From positions 1 to 48,946 of the forward strand of contig QIKY01000243.1 of assembly GCA_003233175.1 (NCBI GenBank): a stretch of DNA of 48,946 bases, given 5' to 3'. The position numbers and the translations under genes are program-made. Shown in pieces: positions 8,242-17,216 of the stretch. Origin of the DNA: Planctomycetaceae bacterium. GTDB taxonomy: Bacteria; Planctomycetota; Planctomycetia; Pirellulales; Pirellulaceae. Every line of letters begins with the position of its first letter. The stretch's first letter is position 1. The notes beneath the pieces are model-generated. The model did not search any database, was not told where the DNA came from, and saw only the letters and a program-made list of their open reading frames with translations.

Positions 8242-10671
8242 TTACGCCGTTGCGTCGGCGCATTCCGGAATAGCAACGCAATGAGCGAGTTCGTCTAGTT
8301 CGTCGATCGTGGCCAAAAGGGCGCTGAACTGACTGTTTGGCGCGATCGATTCCAGACGTCGCGCCGGTTCGGTGAAGTCGTCGAAGCCGGCCCCGCCGGC
8401 GGTTCCCGCCAGATTATGAGCCAACTGTGCGATCTGCCCACGGTCGCTCGCCCGGGCGGCTGAGTGCAGATCGTGCATCAGTTCCTCAAGCATGACGCCG
8501 AATTCCTGAACGATTTCCTGGAATACGGCAATCTGCGTGGGTAACGAAGAAATGAGTTTTTTGTCGCTTCGCTGCGGGCGGCTGGCGGTATCTTTCGTTT
8601 CACTATTGGGCGATGGAGTTGCTGCGTCCGCCAGTAGCTCGGCAATTTTGTGGAGGAAATCTTCGGTCACGATCGGCTTGGGCAGGTAGTCGGTGCAGCC
8701 GGCGTCGGTGCATTTTTTTCGGTCGCCTTTCATGGCGTGCGCAGTGAGCGCGACGATCGGCATGAGATGCCCTTGCCGCCGTAATTCCGAAGCGGCGGTG
8801 TAGCCATCCATCACCGGCATTTGCATGTCCATGAGGATCAGGTCGTAGGTGTTTTCGTTCGCCATCTGGACGCCGATTTCACCGTTTTCAGCGATCTCGA
8901 CCTGTTCAACCCCGGCACATTGCAGCAGGGCCACGAACAGCCTTTGATTGACTTCGCCGTCTTCCACGATCAGGATGCGCGCTGGAGGCAGAACTACGGC
9001 TGCGGTTTCGCTTTTTTTAGTCGTTTCAGAATTCGCGAGCCCGTCGGCGTTGGATAACTCGATCAGCGCTATTCCATCGAGCGGACCGACATCAATCCTG
9101 ATCGTGAACGTACTGCCAACGCCCAGTTCGCTTTCAATGGTGAGGCCGCCACCGAGCGCCTTGGCCAGTCGTCGGCTGATGGTGAGCCCCAGCCCCGTCC
9201 CGCCGAATTGGCGAGTGATTGAGTTGTCGGCTTGCGAGAACGGGTCGAATATGGCGTCTAGTTTGTCGGCGGCAATGCCGACCCCGGTATCGATAACGTC
9301 GATTCGCAGAAGGTTTTTCTTCCCTTGTTTTTCCATTCGCGAGACCAGGCGAACGCCCCCCTCTGCGGTGAATTTAATGGCGTTCCCGATCAAATTGACC
9401 AGTAACTGCCGTAGCCGCGTGGGGTCTGTTCGAATGGTTTCCGGCAACAGCCCGACCCACTCATTTTTGAGCCAGAGGCCTTTCTCGGTGGCCGTTACGC
9501 GAAGCAAGCTGATGGTTTCCGCCATGATGGCCTGTGGCGAATACGCAATGCACTCTAGCTCCAGCTTACCGGATTCGATCTTTGAAAGATCCAATATATT
9601 GTTGATCAGCGAAAGCAAGTGTTTGCCGCTGGAGCGAACGCTCGCCAGATGTTCGAGCCGTTCGCTGTCGGTCAGTTTGGCGCCTTCCTTGATGAGTAGG
9701 TCGGTGAAGCCGATCACACCGTTGAGCGGCGTGCGAATTTCGTGACTCATATTGGCCAGAAATTGAGATTTTGCAATGTCGGCGGCGACCGCCCTGTTTT
9801 TCGACTCTCGCAACTCTTCTTCTATGCGATGCCGCTCGGTAACGTTGAGCATCACGGCAACGAAGGCCGGCCGGCCTTCAAAGATCGACTCATGCACCGT
9901 GCCTTCCACCGGGTAGAGCGACCCGTCTTTTCGCGAATGCTTCGTGGTGATGCGGATCGTGGAGTTTGCTCCTGCTCGCAAAGGCGCCAGCATCTCTTCA
10001 AACTGTTCCGCCGAGACTCCCGGTTTGATATCGTACGGCGTCAGCTCGCGAAGTTCGCGCATTGAGTAGCCGATATTCGTTCTGGCGCCTTGGTTGGCGT
10101 AGACGAATTTCAAGGAGCGGTTGTCGAAAACGTATATTTCGCTGCCGGAATGATCGAGAATTCTGCCCAAACTGCCAGCCTGTTCGGCGGCTCGCCGGGC
10201 CTTCTCTTCGATCTGATGCGCTGCGCGAAGCGCGTTTTTGGTTTCTTCGAGTTCTTCGATGATTTCGGCTGAGTTGACCAGGGCGTCGGCCTGCGATAGG
10301 GCAAGGTTTTGGCTCCTTCTCTCGGATTCGGCGAGGCGAGACTCCGACTTCTCCAATTCCCTTCGTACTTCAGCAACAATGATTTCAAGCCGCTTGAGTG
10401 ATAAAGCTTCGTCGGCGCGTGCGTCTGGCGAAGGCTGGCTGGAAGCTTCGCCGCGATCGAGAGTTTGTCGCGATTGTGCGTCAATGGCGGCAAACGCCTT
10501 GCTCATTTGCGGTGAGAGAGAGTCCTTGATCTCGTCGAGCAAGGAATGTATTTTTGAAAACGAGTCGTTCGCGCCAACCATGATGCCGTGCCTGACTTCC
10601 CCTGCCCTCTCCCGTCCTTTCGGGCGGACAGATTCGGTCGAATCACAATCTACCTCGGCAAGGCGGGACAT
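8242..10671 (-). CDS. Soluble hybrid histidine kinase (PAS-HisKA-HATPase-REC-Hpt)
   Basis: 809 residues, no membrane segment. Order of domains: N-terminal coiled coil (about 70-170), PAS (about 175-290; YVFDNRSLKFVYANQGA), HisKA (about 300-365; SQFLANMSHEIRTPLNGVIGF with the phospho-His), HATPase_c (about 410-530; LLVNLIGNAIKFT and FGGTGLGLTISRRL), receiver (about 563-680; phospho-Asp near 613 in LILMDMQMPVMDGY), and a C-terminal Hpt domain (about 705-800; AHNLAGTAGGAGF with the phospho-His). It holds all parts of a phosphorelay in one chain; no partner regulator gene is adjacent. A second start at Met31 (10581) is possible; the first ATG has only a weak ribosome-binding site. Confidence 0.92.
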   Translation of the reverse strand: MSRLAEVDCDSTESVRPKGRERAGEVRHGIMVGANDSFSKIHSLLDEIKDSLSPQMSKAFAAIDAQSRQTLDRGEASSQPSPDARADEALSLKRLEIIVAEVRRELEKSESRLAESERRSQNLALSQADALVNSAEIIEELEETKNALRAAHQIEEKARRAAEQAGSLGRILDHSGSEIYVFDNRSLKFVYANQGARTNIGYSMRELRELTPYDIKPGVSAEQFEEMLAPLRAGANSTIRITTKHSRKDGSLYPVEGTVHESIFEGRPAFVAVMLNVTERHRIEEELRESKNRAVAADIAKSQFLANMSHEIRTPLNGVIGFTDLLIKEGAKLTDSERLEHLASVRSSGKHLLSLINNILDLSKIESGKLELECIAYSPQAIMAETISLLRVTATEKGLWLKNEWVGLLPETIRTDPTRLRQLLVNLIGNAIKFTAEGGVRLVSRMEKQGKKNLLRIDVIDTGVGIAADKLDAIFDPFSQADNSITRQFGGTGLGLTISRRLAKALGGGLTIESELGVGSTFTIRIDVGPLDGIALIELSNADGLANSETTKKSETAAVVLPPARILIVEDGEVNQRLFVALLQCAGVEQVEIAENGEIGVQMANENTYDLILMDMQMPVMDGYTAASELRRQGHLMPIVALTAHAMKGDRKKCTDAGCTDYLPKPIVTEDFLHKIAELLADAATPSPNSETKDTASRPQRSDKKLISSLPTQIAVFQEIVQEFGVMLEELMHDLHSAARASDRGQIAQLAHNLAGTAGGAGFDDFTEPARRLESIAPNSQFSALLATIDELDELAHCVAIPECADATA

Positions 10672-10809
10672 TCAGTTTTCCACTGCTGTTCCAATCATAG
10701 GTTACATAACCACGATGTGTTGTGAGCCTAGTCGAATTTGGGCCCTTAGGGCGAGCGGCGGAAAAAATCGCACAGCTCGCATAATCAGACACGATTATTT
10801 CGGCAACGC

Positions 10810-11619
10810 TTACGGCGCCGCGTTGGGAGAATCGTTCAGGTCTGATGCACGTAGGCAGATGCGGCGAATGCCGGCGGCGCGGCCGCTGGCGGGGTCGATG
10901 TCAACGATGGCGCCCGCTAGGCGAACATCGCCGGTGGCGACGTGGAAGTAGGTCGGTTCGAAGGTGCGGGTGGTTTTCGAGACCGGTTCGATCTGCCGGC
11001 CCAGAATGCTTTCGTAGGGCCCGGTCATGCCCAAATCGCATTGGAAGGCGGTGCCGCCGGGCAAAATGCATTCATCGGCCGTGGGCACATGCGTGTGCGT
11101 GCCGACCACGGCGCTGACGCGTCCGTCGAGATAGCGGCCCATGAGTTGTTTGTCGCTGGTGGCTTCGGCGTGGAAGTCGAGCAGAATCACGCGAATGTGT
11201 GGCGGCAACTCCGCCAGAATTCGGTCGGCGGCCCGCCAAGGGCAATCGACGGGCCGCATAAACACCCGGCCCAACAAACTGAACACGGCAATTTCCACGT
11301 CGCCGCATTGAAAACTGGTCCATGGTTTTCCCGGCGCTTCGGGCGGGAAGTTGGCCGGCTTCACGATACGCGTTTCCTGCTCGTACAGCGGCTGCGCTTC
11401 CTTGCGGCGGTAAATATGGTCGCCCATCGTGATGCAGTCGACGCCTGCGTTGCGCAACCGATGAAAAATCTTCGGCGAGATTCCCGACCCCGAAGCCGAG
11501 TTTTCCGCATTCGCCACGACCACGTCAATCTTTTCCCGCTCACGCAGACCCGGCAATGCCCGTTCCACGAAACGGTAGCCTGGCTGCCCAACAATATCGC
11601 CAATGAGCAAGATCCTCAC
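10810..11619 (-). CDS. ymdB: YmdB-family metallophosphoesterase (TIGR00282 type)
   Basis: 269 residues from the GTG at 11619, chosen because a perfect AAGGAGG lies 6 nt upstream (11626-11632) and the protein then begins VRILLIGDIVGQPGY, as the family does; the upstream extension is basic and unlike the family. Metal-binding motifs: GDIVG, NAENSASGSG, MGDHIYRR, DFHAEATSDK, GTHTHVPTAD and DLGMTGPYESILG. Members are cyclic-nucleotide phosphodiesterases of the calcineurin-like fold. It follows rny with only 16 nt between them, the conserved rny-ymdB pairing, so the two are very probably co-transcribed and translationally linked. Confidence 0.9.
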   Translation of the reverse strand: MRILLIGDIVGQPGYRFVERALPGLREREKIDVVVANAENSASGSGISPKIFHRLRNAGVDCITMGDHIYRRKEAQPLYEQETRIVKPANFPPEAPGKPWTSFQCGDVEIAVFSLLGRVFMRPVDCPWRAADRILAELPPHIRVILLDFHAEATSDKQLMGRYLDGRVSAVVGTHTHVPTADECILPGGTAFQCDLGMTGPYESILGRQIEPVSKTTRTFEPTYFHVATGDVRLAGAIVDIDPASGRAAGIRRICLRASDLNDSPNAAP

Positions 11620-11625
11620 CCGACG

Positions 11626-11632
11626 CCTCCTT
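11626..11632 (-). promoter_or_regulatory. Ribosome-binding site that fixes the ymdB GTG start
   Basis: AAGGAGG on the minus strand, 6 nt before the GTG at 11619, in the short gap after the displaced end of rny. Confidence 0.8.
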
Positions 11633-11635
11633 CGC

Positions 11636-11908
11636 TCAACGGGCGGTTTCCGTGTAACGAGATTCACGCAACACTGTCACCTTGATTTCTCCAGGATAGG
11701 TGAGTTGCTCCTCGAACGCCTTGGCGATATCTCGACAGATTTTCGCCGCTTTGGCGTCGTTGGTTTCCTTGGCGTTGGCGATCACGCGCAATTCACGGCC
11801 GGCTTGAATGGCGAACGCCCGCTGCACGCCGGGAAAGCCGACGGCAATTGTTTCCAATTCTTCCATGCGTTTGTTTCCCGCCGCGCGCCAGGACGCGAAG
11901 CGCTGCAA
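11636..11908 (-). pseudogene. rny: Displaced C-terminal part of rny (out of frame)
   Basis: From about 11872 down to the stop at 11636 this frame encodes the normal RNase Y C-terminus: [59 protein letters not shown]. It has no start of its own; it is the continuation of the rny frame after a net 16-nt deletion between 11872 and 11873, which removed the codons expected for LERYI plus one base. It would be made only by ribosomal frameshifting or if the deletion is a sequence error. Confidence 0.85.
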
Positions 11909-13170
11909 GCATCGGCCGCCGCCACCAAAACGGTATACGGCCGCTCCGACACGATTTGATCATGATGACCCAGCGCCGCATGAACGACCGTCTCGTTTTC
12001 GCCATGCCGCTTGAGCAGGTCGGCGCCAACTTTGGGATGCCCGCCTTCCATTTCATGATCGGCCGCTTTGCCGATGTCGTGCAGAAGTCCGCACCGGCGA
12101 GCCAGCGCCACGTCGTACCCCACCATTTCCGCCATCATACCGGAAAGAAACGCCACTTCCACCGAATGCCGCAACACATTCTGGCTGTAACTGGTGCGGA
12201 AGTGCATGCGGCCCAGCATGTGGATCACACGCGGGTTCAAGCCGCGAACGTCGACCTCTTGCGCCGCTTCTTCGCCCTTTTGTTGGATGAACTGCTCGAT
12301 TTCCTTCTTGGTGCCTTCGACGATTTCCTCGATCCGCGACGGATGGATACGGCCATCGGCGATCAGTTTGTTCAGCGCCTGGCGGGCGATTTCGCGGCGC
12401 ACCGGGTCGAAGCCGCTGACAATCACGACGCCGGGCGTATCGTCGATGATGACATCGACGCCGGTCGCTTTTTCAAACGCCCGAATATTTCGCCCTTCGC
12501 GGCCGATAATGCGGCCTTTCATTTCGTCGTTAGGAATATCGACGGAACTGGTGGTCGATTCAGAGGTGAGCGTGGCGGCGTAACGCTGCATGGTCATGAT
12601 CAGCACTTCTCGGGCCTGCTCATCGCAGGTTTCCTTGACGCGCTTCTGGTGCTTGAGAATCAGGGAGCCGGTTTCTTCGGTTAGCTCGCGGTCGAGCATT
12701 TCCAGAAGTTGTTTTTCCGCCTCTTCGCGGTTCAGCCCGCTCGATTCGTGCAGCACTTGTCGCTGCATATCGAGCAGTTTGGCCAGCTCTTCATTGCGGC
12801 GTTGGGTGTCTTCGAGTTTTTCGGTCAGACGGCGCTGCGTAGATTCAACAATTTTCTCCTGCTTGCGGAGGTCGTCGCCTTGTTGCTCCAGCGCGATTTG
12901 GCGTTTGTCGAGCACGCGCTCATGATCTCGAAATTCTTCGCGGATCTTGCTGAAGCCTTCCTCGGCTTTCGCCTTCTGCTCGATCGCCTTTTCCTTGACT
13001 TCGAGTTCGGCTTCCTTCATTCGCGTGGCCGCGTCTTGATCGGCCTTGGCGAGAATTGCCTTGGCTTCGGTCTCGGCGTCTTTTCGGCGTAGGCGATCAA
13101 ACAGTTTGATGATCACCAGGGTGAGAGCCGCGGCAACCACGGCGGCAATAATAATATGAACCGGATTCAC
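11782..13170 (-). CDS. rny: Ribonuclease Y, frameshifted near the 3' end
   Basis: 462 residues as read. GTG start at 13170 with GAGGGAG 6 nt upstream. Domains: one N-terminal membrane helix (about 5-22), long charged coiled coil (25-190), KH domain (about 215-260; [21 protein letters not shown]), and HD domain with His364-Asp365 in LLHDIGKA and His in LGHHD. RNase Y is the membrane-anchored endonuclease that starts mRNA decay. After GARRET (about residue 432) the frame is wrong: a net 16-nt loss shifts it, replacing the conserved last 80 residues with an unrelated 30-residue tail. An intact gene would be about 515 residues. KH and catalytic HD residues survive, but the conserved C-terminal domain is lost. 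It heads the rny-ymdB operon. Confidence 0.9.
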   Translation of the reverse strand: MNPVHIIIAAVVAAALTLVIIKLFDRLRRKDAETEAKAILAKADQDAATRMKEAELEVKEKAIEQKAKAEEGFSKIREEFRDHERVLDKRQIALEQQGDDLRKQEKIVESTQRRLTEKLEDTQRRNEELAKLLDMQRQVLHESSGLNREEAEKQLLEMLDRELTEETGSLILKHQKRVKETCDEQAREVLIMTMQRYAATLTSESTTSSVDIPNDEMKGRIIGREGRNIRAFEKATGVDVIIDDTPGVVIVSGFDPVRREIARQALNKLIADGRIHPSRIEEIVEGTKKEIEQFIQQKGEEAAQEVDVRGLNPRVIHMLGRMHFRTSYSQNVLRHSVEVAFLSGMMAEMVGYDVALARRCGLLHDIGKAADHEMEGGHPKVGADLLKRHGENETVVHAALGHHDQIVSERPYTVLVAAADACSASRPGARRETNAWKNWKQLPSAFPACSGRSPFKPAVNCA

Positions 13171-13331
13171 GTTTCGCTCCCTCGCGACATGGAGCGCCGC
13201 TCAGCCGGAGGAAGATGTGCCGCAAGAGCGCACGCATTTCCCGCCGACAGGCTCATCGGTAGGAAGCCGGGAAACGTAAAACGCAAAAAGATCAGACGAC
13301 TGTGAAAAGAAACATCGACGCGGGAAACTGA

Positions 13332-13515
13332 TGTGGTTCGATGAAAACAGCAGCACCGCCCCGCATTTCGGCGTGCAACGGCATGTATTCAGGGGACAAC
13401 ACCCCCGTGCCAAGCTGCCCCGCCGGAAGGAGGGGCTCGCCATGTGTGCGAGGAAACCACAAAAATTCGCCGAATAGACCGCCTTTGAAGGACAGCCGCG
13501 AAGAATTCGGGGCTG
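13332..13515 (-). ncRNA. Candidate structured RNA or long 5' leader upstream of rny
   Basis: A closing helix pairs 13332-13338 with 13455-13461 (TGTGGTT/AACCACA). It encloses four hairpins in tandem: 13353-13376 (GCAC-GCC stem with one bulge), 13380-13411 (GGCA/TGCC plus GGGG/CCCC), 13417-13435 (GCCC/GGGC) and 13436-13452 (CTCGC/GCGAG). A fifth hairpin lies at 13493-13515 (CAGCC plus CGAA stems). The strand is assumed from rny. It does not match tmRNA, SRP RNA or RNase P motifs, and is not clearly 6S-like. GC-rich DNA can form such stems by chance. Confidence 0.3.
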
Positions 13516-13886
13516 TATCGTGAGAGAGGGGAAAAAAACCATCTCGAACGAAGGGAAAAACCTCCAGCGGCGACACATCGCGGAAGCATTCACCCCGTAG
13601 AAAGTGGAGCAGAAGAATGAAAAATTGTGCCATTCCACCTCTCCCTTGCGAATGTGCCGGAAAACAGTTGACTCGCGGAATCGCTCGTCTTAACAGTGCA
13701 TGAACTTTCGCGTACACGTTTCCGATCTCCTCACGGAGGCCGAAAGCAGACGCCATTAAATATTTGTTCCTGTGAACGGTAGCCGCGCAGACTGCGCGGT
13801 TGCCACCGTCTCACTCAGATGTATGTTATCAGAGTTGTTCTAAACCGCAACTGCGTCTGAGCAAGGTTTTCGGGCTCGTCCTGAAA

Positions 13887-13909
13887 TAAGGACCGTTCGA
13901 GGAAAAAGT
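13887..13909 (+). repeat. Solo end of the MITE-like element
   Basis: GGACCGTTCGAGGAAAAAGTGTCG matches the left end of the element at 88-290 (GGACCGTTCGAGGAATAATTGTC) but no body or second end follows. It sits just upstream of tilS. Confidence 0.6.
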
Positions 13910-13944
13910 GTCGTATTGTCACACGCGCCCTGAAAGGAAGAGGG

Positions 13945-15003
13945 ATGGCCAACCGACCGGCTCTCGAACAAGAACTCATTGCGGCTTGGGCTCCCAGTCG
14001 TTGGAGTGATGTCGTGAGCGTGGTGGGTGTTTCCGCGGGGCCCGACAGCCTGGCGCTGCTCCGAGCAATTCTCGCCGTGCGTGAAAACGGCCCCGGCGAG
14101 ATTGTTGTTTGTCATGTGAATCATCAGTTGCGGGGCGCGGAGTCGGAAGCCGACCAACGGTTCGTCGAACAGCTCTGCACAAGGCTGGGCGTTCGCTGCG
14201 ATGTGCATCGGGTCGATACCGAACGTCTGGCGGAGCAGCAGGGCGATGGCCTGGAAGCAGCCGCCCGCGATGCCCGCTATGACTGCTTTGCCCGGTCGGC
14301 CCGCACTTTCGGCGCCCGCTATGTGGCCACCGCACACACCGCCGACGACCAAATCGAAACCATTTTGCAACGCGTCATTCGCGGAACCAGCCTCGCCGGC
14401 TTGGCCGGTATTCCCGCTCGCCGCCTGCTCAATGAGGCCGTCACGATTGTGCGCCCGTTTCTCGGCGTTCGCCGCCGGCAAGTGCTCGATTACCTCTCCG
14501 CCCAGAATCAAGATTTCCGCCACGACGCATCGAACCAAGACCCGCGTTTCTCCCGAAACCGCATCCGGAATGAACTGCTGCCTCTGTTGGCCCAGCAATA
14601 CAATCCGCAGGTCGACCAAGCCCTGTTGCGGCTGGCAAAGTTGGCCGGTGAGGCCAACGCCGTGCTAGACGACGTCGTGGCGTCGCTCCAGGCAAAGTGC
14701 GTTCGCTATTGTGCGGCCGATGACAACTCAGCCGATGACAATCCAACACACGAAAGCACCACCGCCGGCGCCGTTGAAATCGACCTCCGCCCGCTGCAAG
14801 ACGCCCCAGACTATGTGGTCCGGGAATTGTTTGTCTCGATTTGGAAAAAGAAAAAGTGGCCCCGCCAGTCGATGGGCATGGCCCAGTGGGAGCAATTGCA
14901 GCGACTCGCCATGGCGGCGGAAACCGCCTCGCCGCCCGCCATCACGCTGCCAGGATCTGTACGCGCCGAGATTTTCCCATCGGCCATGCGACTGACACGA
15001 TAG
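13945..15003 (+). CDS. tilS: tRNA(Ile)-lysidine synthase
   Basis: 352 residues. The N-terminal PP-loop ATPase domain has VVGVSAGPDSLALL (family SGGxDS, here with Ala for the second Gly), then CHVNHQLRG, EAAARDARYDCF, ATAHTADDQIETILQRVIRG, GLAGIPARR and FSRNRIRNELLPLL, all TilS landmarks. The enzyme adds lysine to C34 of the AUA-reading tRNA-Ile in the cytoplasm. GGAAGAGGG lies just before the ATG. The C-terminal substrate-binding region is shorter than in E. coli TilS (about 430 residues), as in many bacteria. The promoter must lie in the 774-bp gap shared with rny. Confidence 0.92.
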   Translation: MANRPALEQELIAAWAPSRWSDVVSVVGVSAGPDSLALLRAILAVRENGPGEIVVCHVNHQLRGAESEADQRFVEQLCTRLGVRCDVHRVDTERLAEQQGDGLEAAARDARYDCFARSARTFGARYVATAHTADDQIETILQRVIRGTSLAGLAGIPARRLLNEAVTIVRPFLGVRRRQVLDYLSAQNQDFRHDASNQDPRFSRNRIRNELLPLLAQQYNPQVDQALLRLAKLAGEANAVLDDVVASLQAKCVRYCAADDNSADDNPTHESTTAGAVEIDLRPLQDAPDYVVRELFVSIWKKKKWPRQSMGMAQWEQLQRLAMAAETASPPAITLPGSVRAEIFPSAMRLTR

Positions 15004-15267
15004 TTTCCGGGCCTACATGGCGAACATACATCCGGGACAATGAATCGTTGCCGGAGGGAATCGTTGCCGGCGGGAATCGTTGTCGGATGAAATCATACTC
15101 GGATGTCGCTGGAAACCCAACGAACGATTATATTTTAGTCGCCCCTGGGCCATGGGTGTGCGCCCGATGCCGGTTATTCGCCTTACCGCTACCAACGGAA
15201 TTGTGCCCAACGTTGGAACGACCGCAGGTGGTTTGACAACCTACTCAACTCGCTTTTTTGGAAATGG

Positions 15268-16755
15268 ATGATGAGAAAACGTGTTCTACTGGCCGGGTTC
15301 TTCCATGAAACGCACACCTTTCTCGAAGGCGCGTTGGGCCTCCACGATTTCAAGGTGCAACGCGGCGGCGAACTCATCGACCGCTCCGGCGGCGGCGATT
15401 CTCCCATCGACGGACTGCTCGAAGTAGCCCAATCGCACGACTGGGCGCTCCTCCCGTTGGTCGACGTTCGCACGCTTCCAGGACCGATGATCGAAGACCA
15501 AGTGGTGGAGCTTTTTTGGCGGGAGTTTAAGGAGCGGGCAACGCCGCTGCTGGAAGAGGGCGTCGACGCGATCTATCTGATCTTGCATGGAGCAAGCGTA
15601 TCGCGTTCGTTGGCGGATGTCGAAGGCGAACTGCTGGCCAGAATTCGCGCGCTACCCCAGGCTGCGAAATTGCCGATCTGCGGCGTGGTCGACCTCCACG
15701 CCAACTTTAGCGCAGCCATGGCCGCGCAAACGCAGGGTTTGGTTGCGTATCGAGAAAATCCTCATACCGACTCCAAAGCCGCCGCCGCCGCCGGAGCCGA
15801 ATTGTTGGATCGCATTCTGGCTTCGGGCAAGCAGCCGCAAACCTACTGGCGCCACCCTCCAATCATGTGGCCGCCCACTGGCGTGGCGACCGCCGACAGC
15901 CCCATGCGCGATCTAGAAACCTTGGCTCGCTCGCTTGAAGAAACGCATCCTGATTTCGCCGCCGTGAATGTGCTAGCCGGATTTTCCTTCGCCGATACGC
16001 CGGATACCGGCGTGAGTTTCACCGTCATCACTTTCGGCGAAGAAGACCAAGCCCAACACGCCCTGGACGAGCTTTGCCGCGCAGCGTTGGAACTGCGCGA
16101 GGCCGGCATTCCGACCGACGCCCCGTTCGATTCCATTCTGCCGCAACTCACTCGCGATGATCTGGGGTTGGCCGTGATCGCCGAACCTTCCGACAATATC
16201 GGCGGCGGTTCGGCCGGCGACGGAACCGGGCTGCTGCGGTGTTTTGTCGAGCACGATTTACAGAACGCGGCGGTCGTGATCAACGACCCCGCCGCTGTTG
16301 CCGAATTGGGCAAAAGCGCCGTCGGCGATTCCCTACCTCTGGCCATCGGCGGCAAGATTTCCTCCCTCGACGTCGGGCCGCTGGAGCTTAATGTTGAGTA
16401 CCTCTCGGCCAGTGATGGACATTTTTTACTCGAAGACCCGCACAGCCACCTAGCTTCGATCGGTTCGTCGAACATCAACATGGGGCCCTGCGCCGTGGTG
16501 CGGCATGGTGGCATTCGCATCTTGCTGACCAGTATCAAAACGCCGCCTTTTGACCTGGGGCAATTGCGCAGCCAGGGCATCGTTCCGGAATCGCTTTCCA
16601 TATTGGGCGCCAAGGCGGCGGTCGCCCATCGGCAGGCGTTTCGCAACATGCCTTGCACGTTTTTTTCGGTCGATACGCCGGGGCCCTGTTCGAGCAATTT
16701 GAATTCGCTGCCGTTTCAGAAAGTGCGACGCCCGGTTTATCCGTTGGATCGTTAA
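15268..16755 (+). CDS. M81 family metallopeptidase (MlrC-like)
   Basis: 495 residues. Starts MMRKRVLLAGFFHETHTF, the usual opening of the M81/DUF1485 domain, in which the His-Glu belongs to the metal site; LILHGAS and GVVDLHANFS (Asp-x-His) follow, with RENPHTD. Residues from about 310 form the MlrC C-terminal domain (EPSDNIGGGSAGDGT, VVRHGGIRILLTS). The founding member cleaves linearised microcystin, but most relatives have unknown substrates, probably small peptides or amidated sugars. Either of two adjacent ATG codons could be used. No signal peptide, so cytoplasmic. The 264 bp upstream hold nothing recognisable. Confidence 0.87.
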   Translation: MMRKRVLLAGFFHETHTFLEGALGLHDFKVQRGGELIDRSGGGDSPIDGLLEVAQSHDWALLPLVDVRTLPGPMIEDQVVELFWREFKERATPLLEEGVDAIYLILHGASVSRSLADVEGELLARIRALPQAAKLPICGVVDLHANFSAAMAAQTQGLVAYRENPHTDSKAAAAAGAELLDRILASGKQPQTYWRHPPIMWPPTGVATADSPMRDLETLARSLEETHPDFAAVNVLAGFSFADTPDTGVSFTVITFGEEDQAQHALDELCRAALELREAGIPTDAPFDSILPQLTRDDLGLAVIAEPSDNIGGGSAGDGTGLLRCFVEHDLQNAAVVINDPAAVAELGKSAVGDSLPLAIGGKISSLDVGPLELNVEYLSASDGHFLLEDPHSHLASIGSSNINMGPCAVVRHGGIRILLTSIKTPPFDLGQLRSQGIVPESLSILGAKAAVAHRQAFRNMPCTFFSVDTPGPCSSNLNSLPFQKVRRPVYPLDR

Positions 16756-16796
16756 ACGCAGTCGGAAAGATAAGGTTCTTCATGACGTCGTTCGCG

Positions 16797-17200
16797 CCGT
16801 TGGAGTGTACGCTTTAGCGAGAGCGTCGACGAAAGAAACATGCGAAAGAAATCGTCCAGTTCATTTTCGGCTGGCAGCAGAAAAACCGCCTCGCCGCGGT
16901 TTTCATGTGAATATTTCAACGCAGAGAACGCGAGGAGGCAGAGGGCCGCAGAGGAAAATGTTCAGTCATCTGGGGCTAAGGTGGCAATGTTGTTCAATTG
17001 CACAACCGATGAGTATCGTCGAGATTTCCTTTCCTTTCGTCTCTGCGGCCCTCTGCCTCTTTGCGCTCTCTGCGTTTCCCTTCTTCGCAACCGGTAATCG
17101 ATAATGGGTTATCTGACATAGAATAAATTGTTGTTTGTCGCAATTTGCCTCGCGACTGTGAACGGCTACGAAAAAAACATGCTCAAGCATGAACTCCAAC
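16797..17200. repeat. Nested inverted-repeat locus 2
   Basis: Outer arms belong to the GTTGGAGTTC hairpin family: 16797-16826 and, inverted, 17164-17200. Inner arms are 16919-16954 and 17041-17077, built of GCAGAGAACGCGAGGAGGCAG-like sequence and matching along 35 positions with one bulge. The 460 bp between the M81 and dehydratase genes contain nothing else recognisable. Confidence 0.8.
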
Positions 17201-17216
17201 CCTACGGAATCGCAAC

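Larger units (their letters stand above)
13171..13944. other. Long gene-free region between rny and tilS, hairpin-rich
   Basis: 774 bp between divergent genes. Open frames on the minus strand here give Phe/Pro/Cys-rich products unlike any family and in competing frames, so I do not call a gene. The stretch contains several strong hairpins (see the structured RNA candidate), a CCGCGCA/TGCGCGG hairpin near 13784-13800, and a stray GGACCGTTCGAGG element end at 13887. Promoters for both rny and tilS must lie here. Confidence 0.5.

Noticed and set aside
13332-13515. 6S RNA, tmRNA, SRP RNA or RNase P RNA
   Set aside because: A short GTCCCCTGA segment recalls E. coli 6S, but the long rod with a central bubble cannot be built; the SRP GGAAGG loop context, the tmRNA ends and the RNase P core motifs are missing.
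13201-13756. Two minus-strand open frames upstream of rny (about 145 and 154 residues)
   Set aside because: They overlap in different frames, are Phe/Pro/Cys-rich, show no family features, and the DNA is dominated by hairpins. ZapA, often near rny, was looked for and not found.
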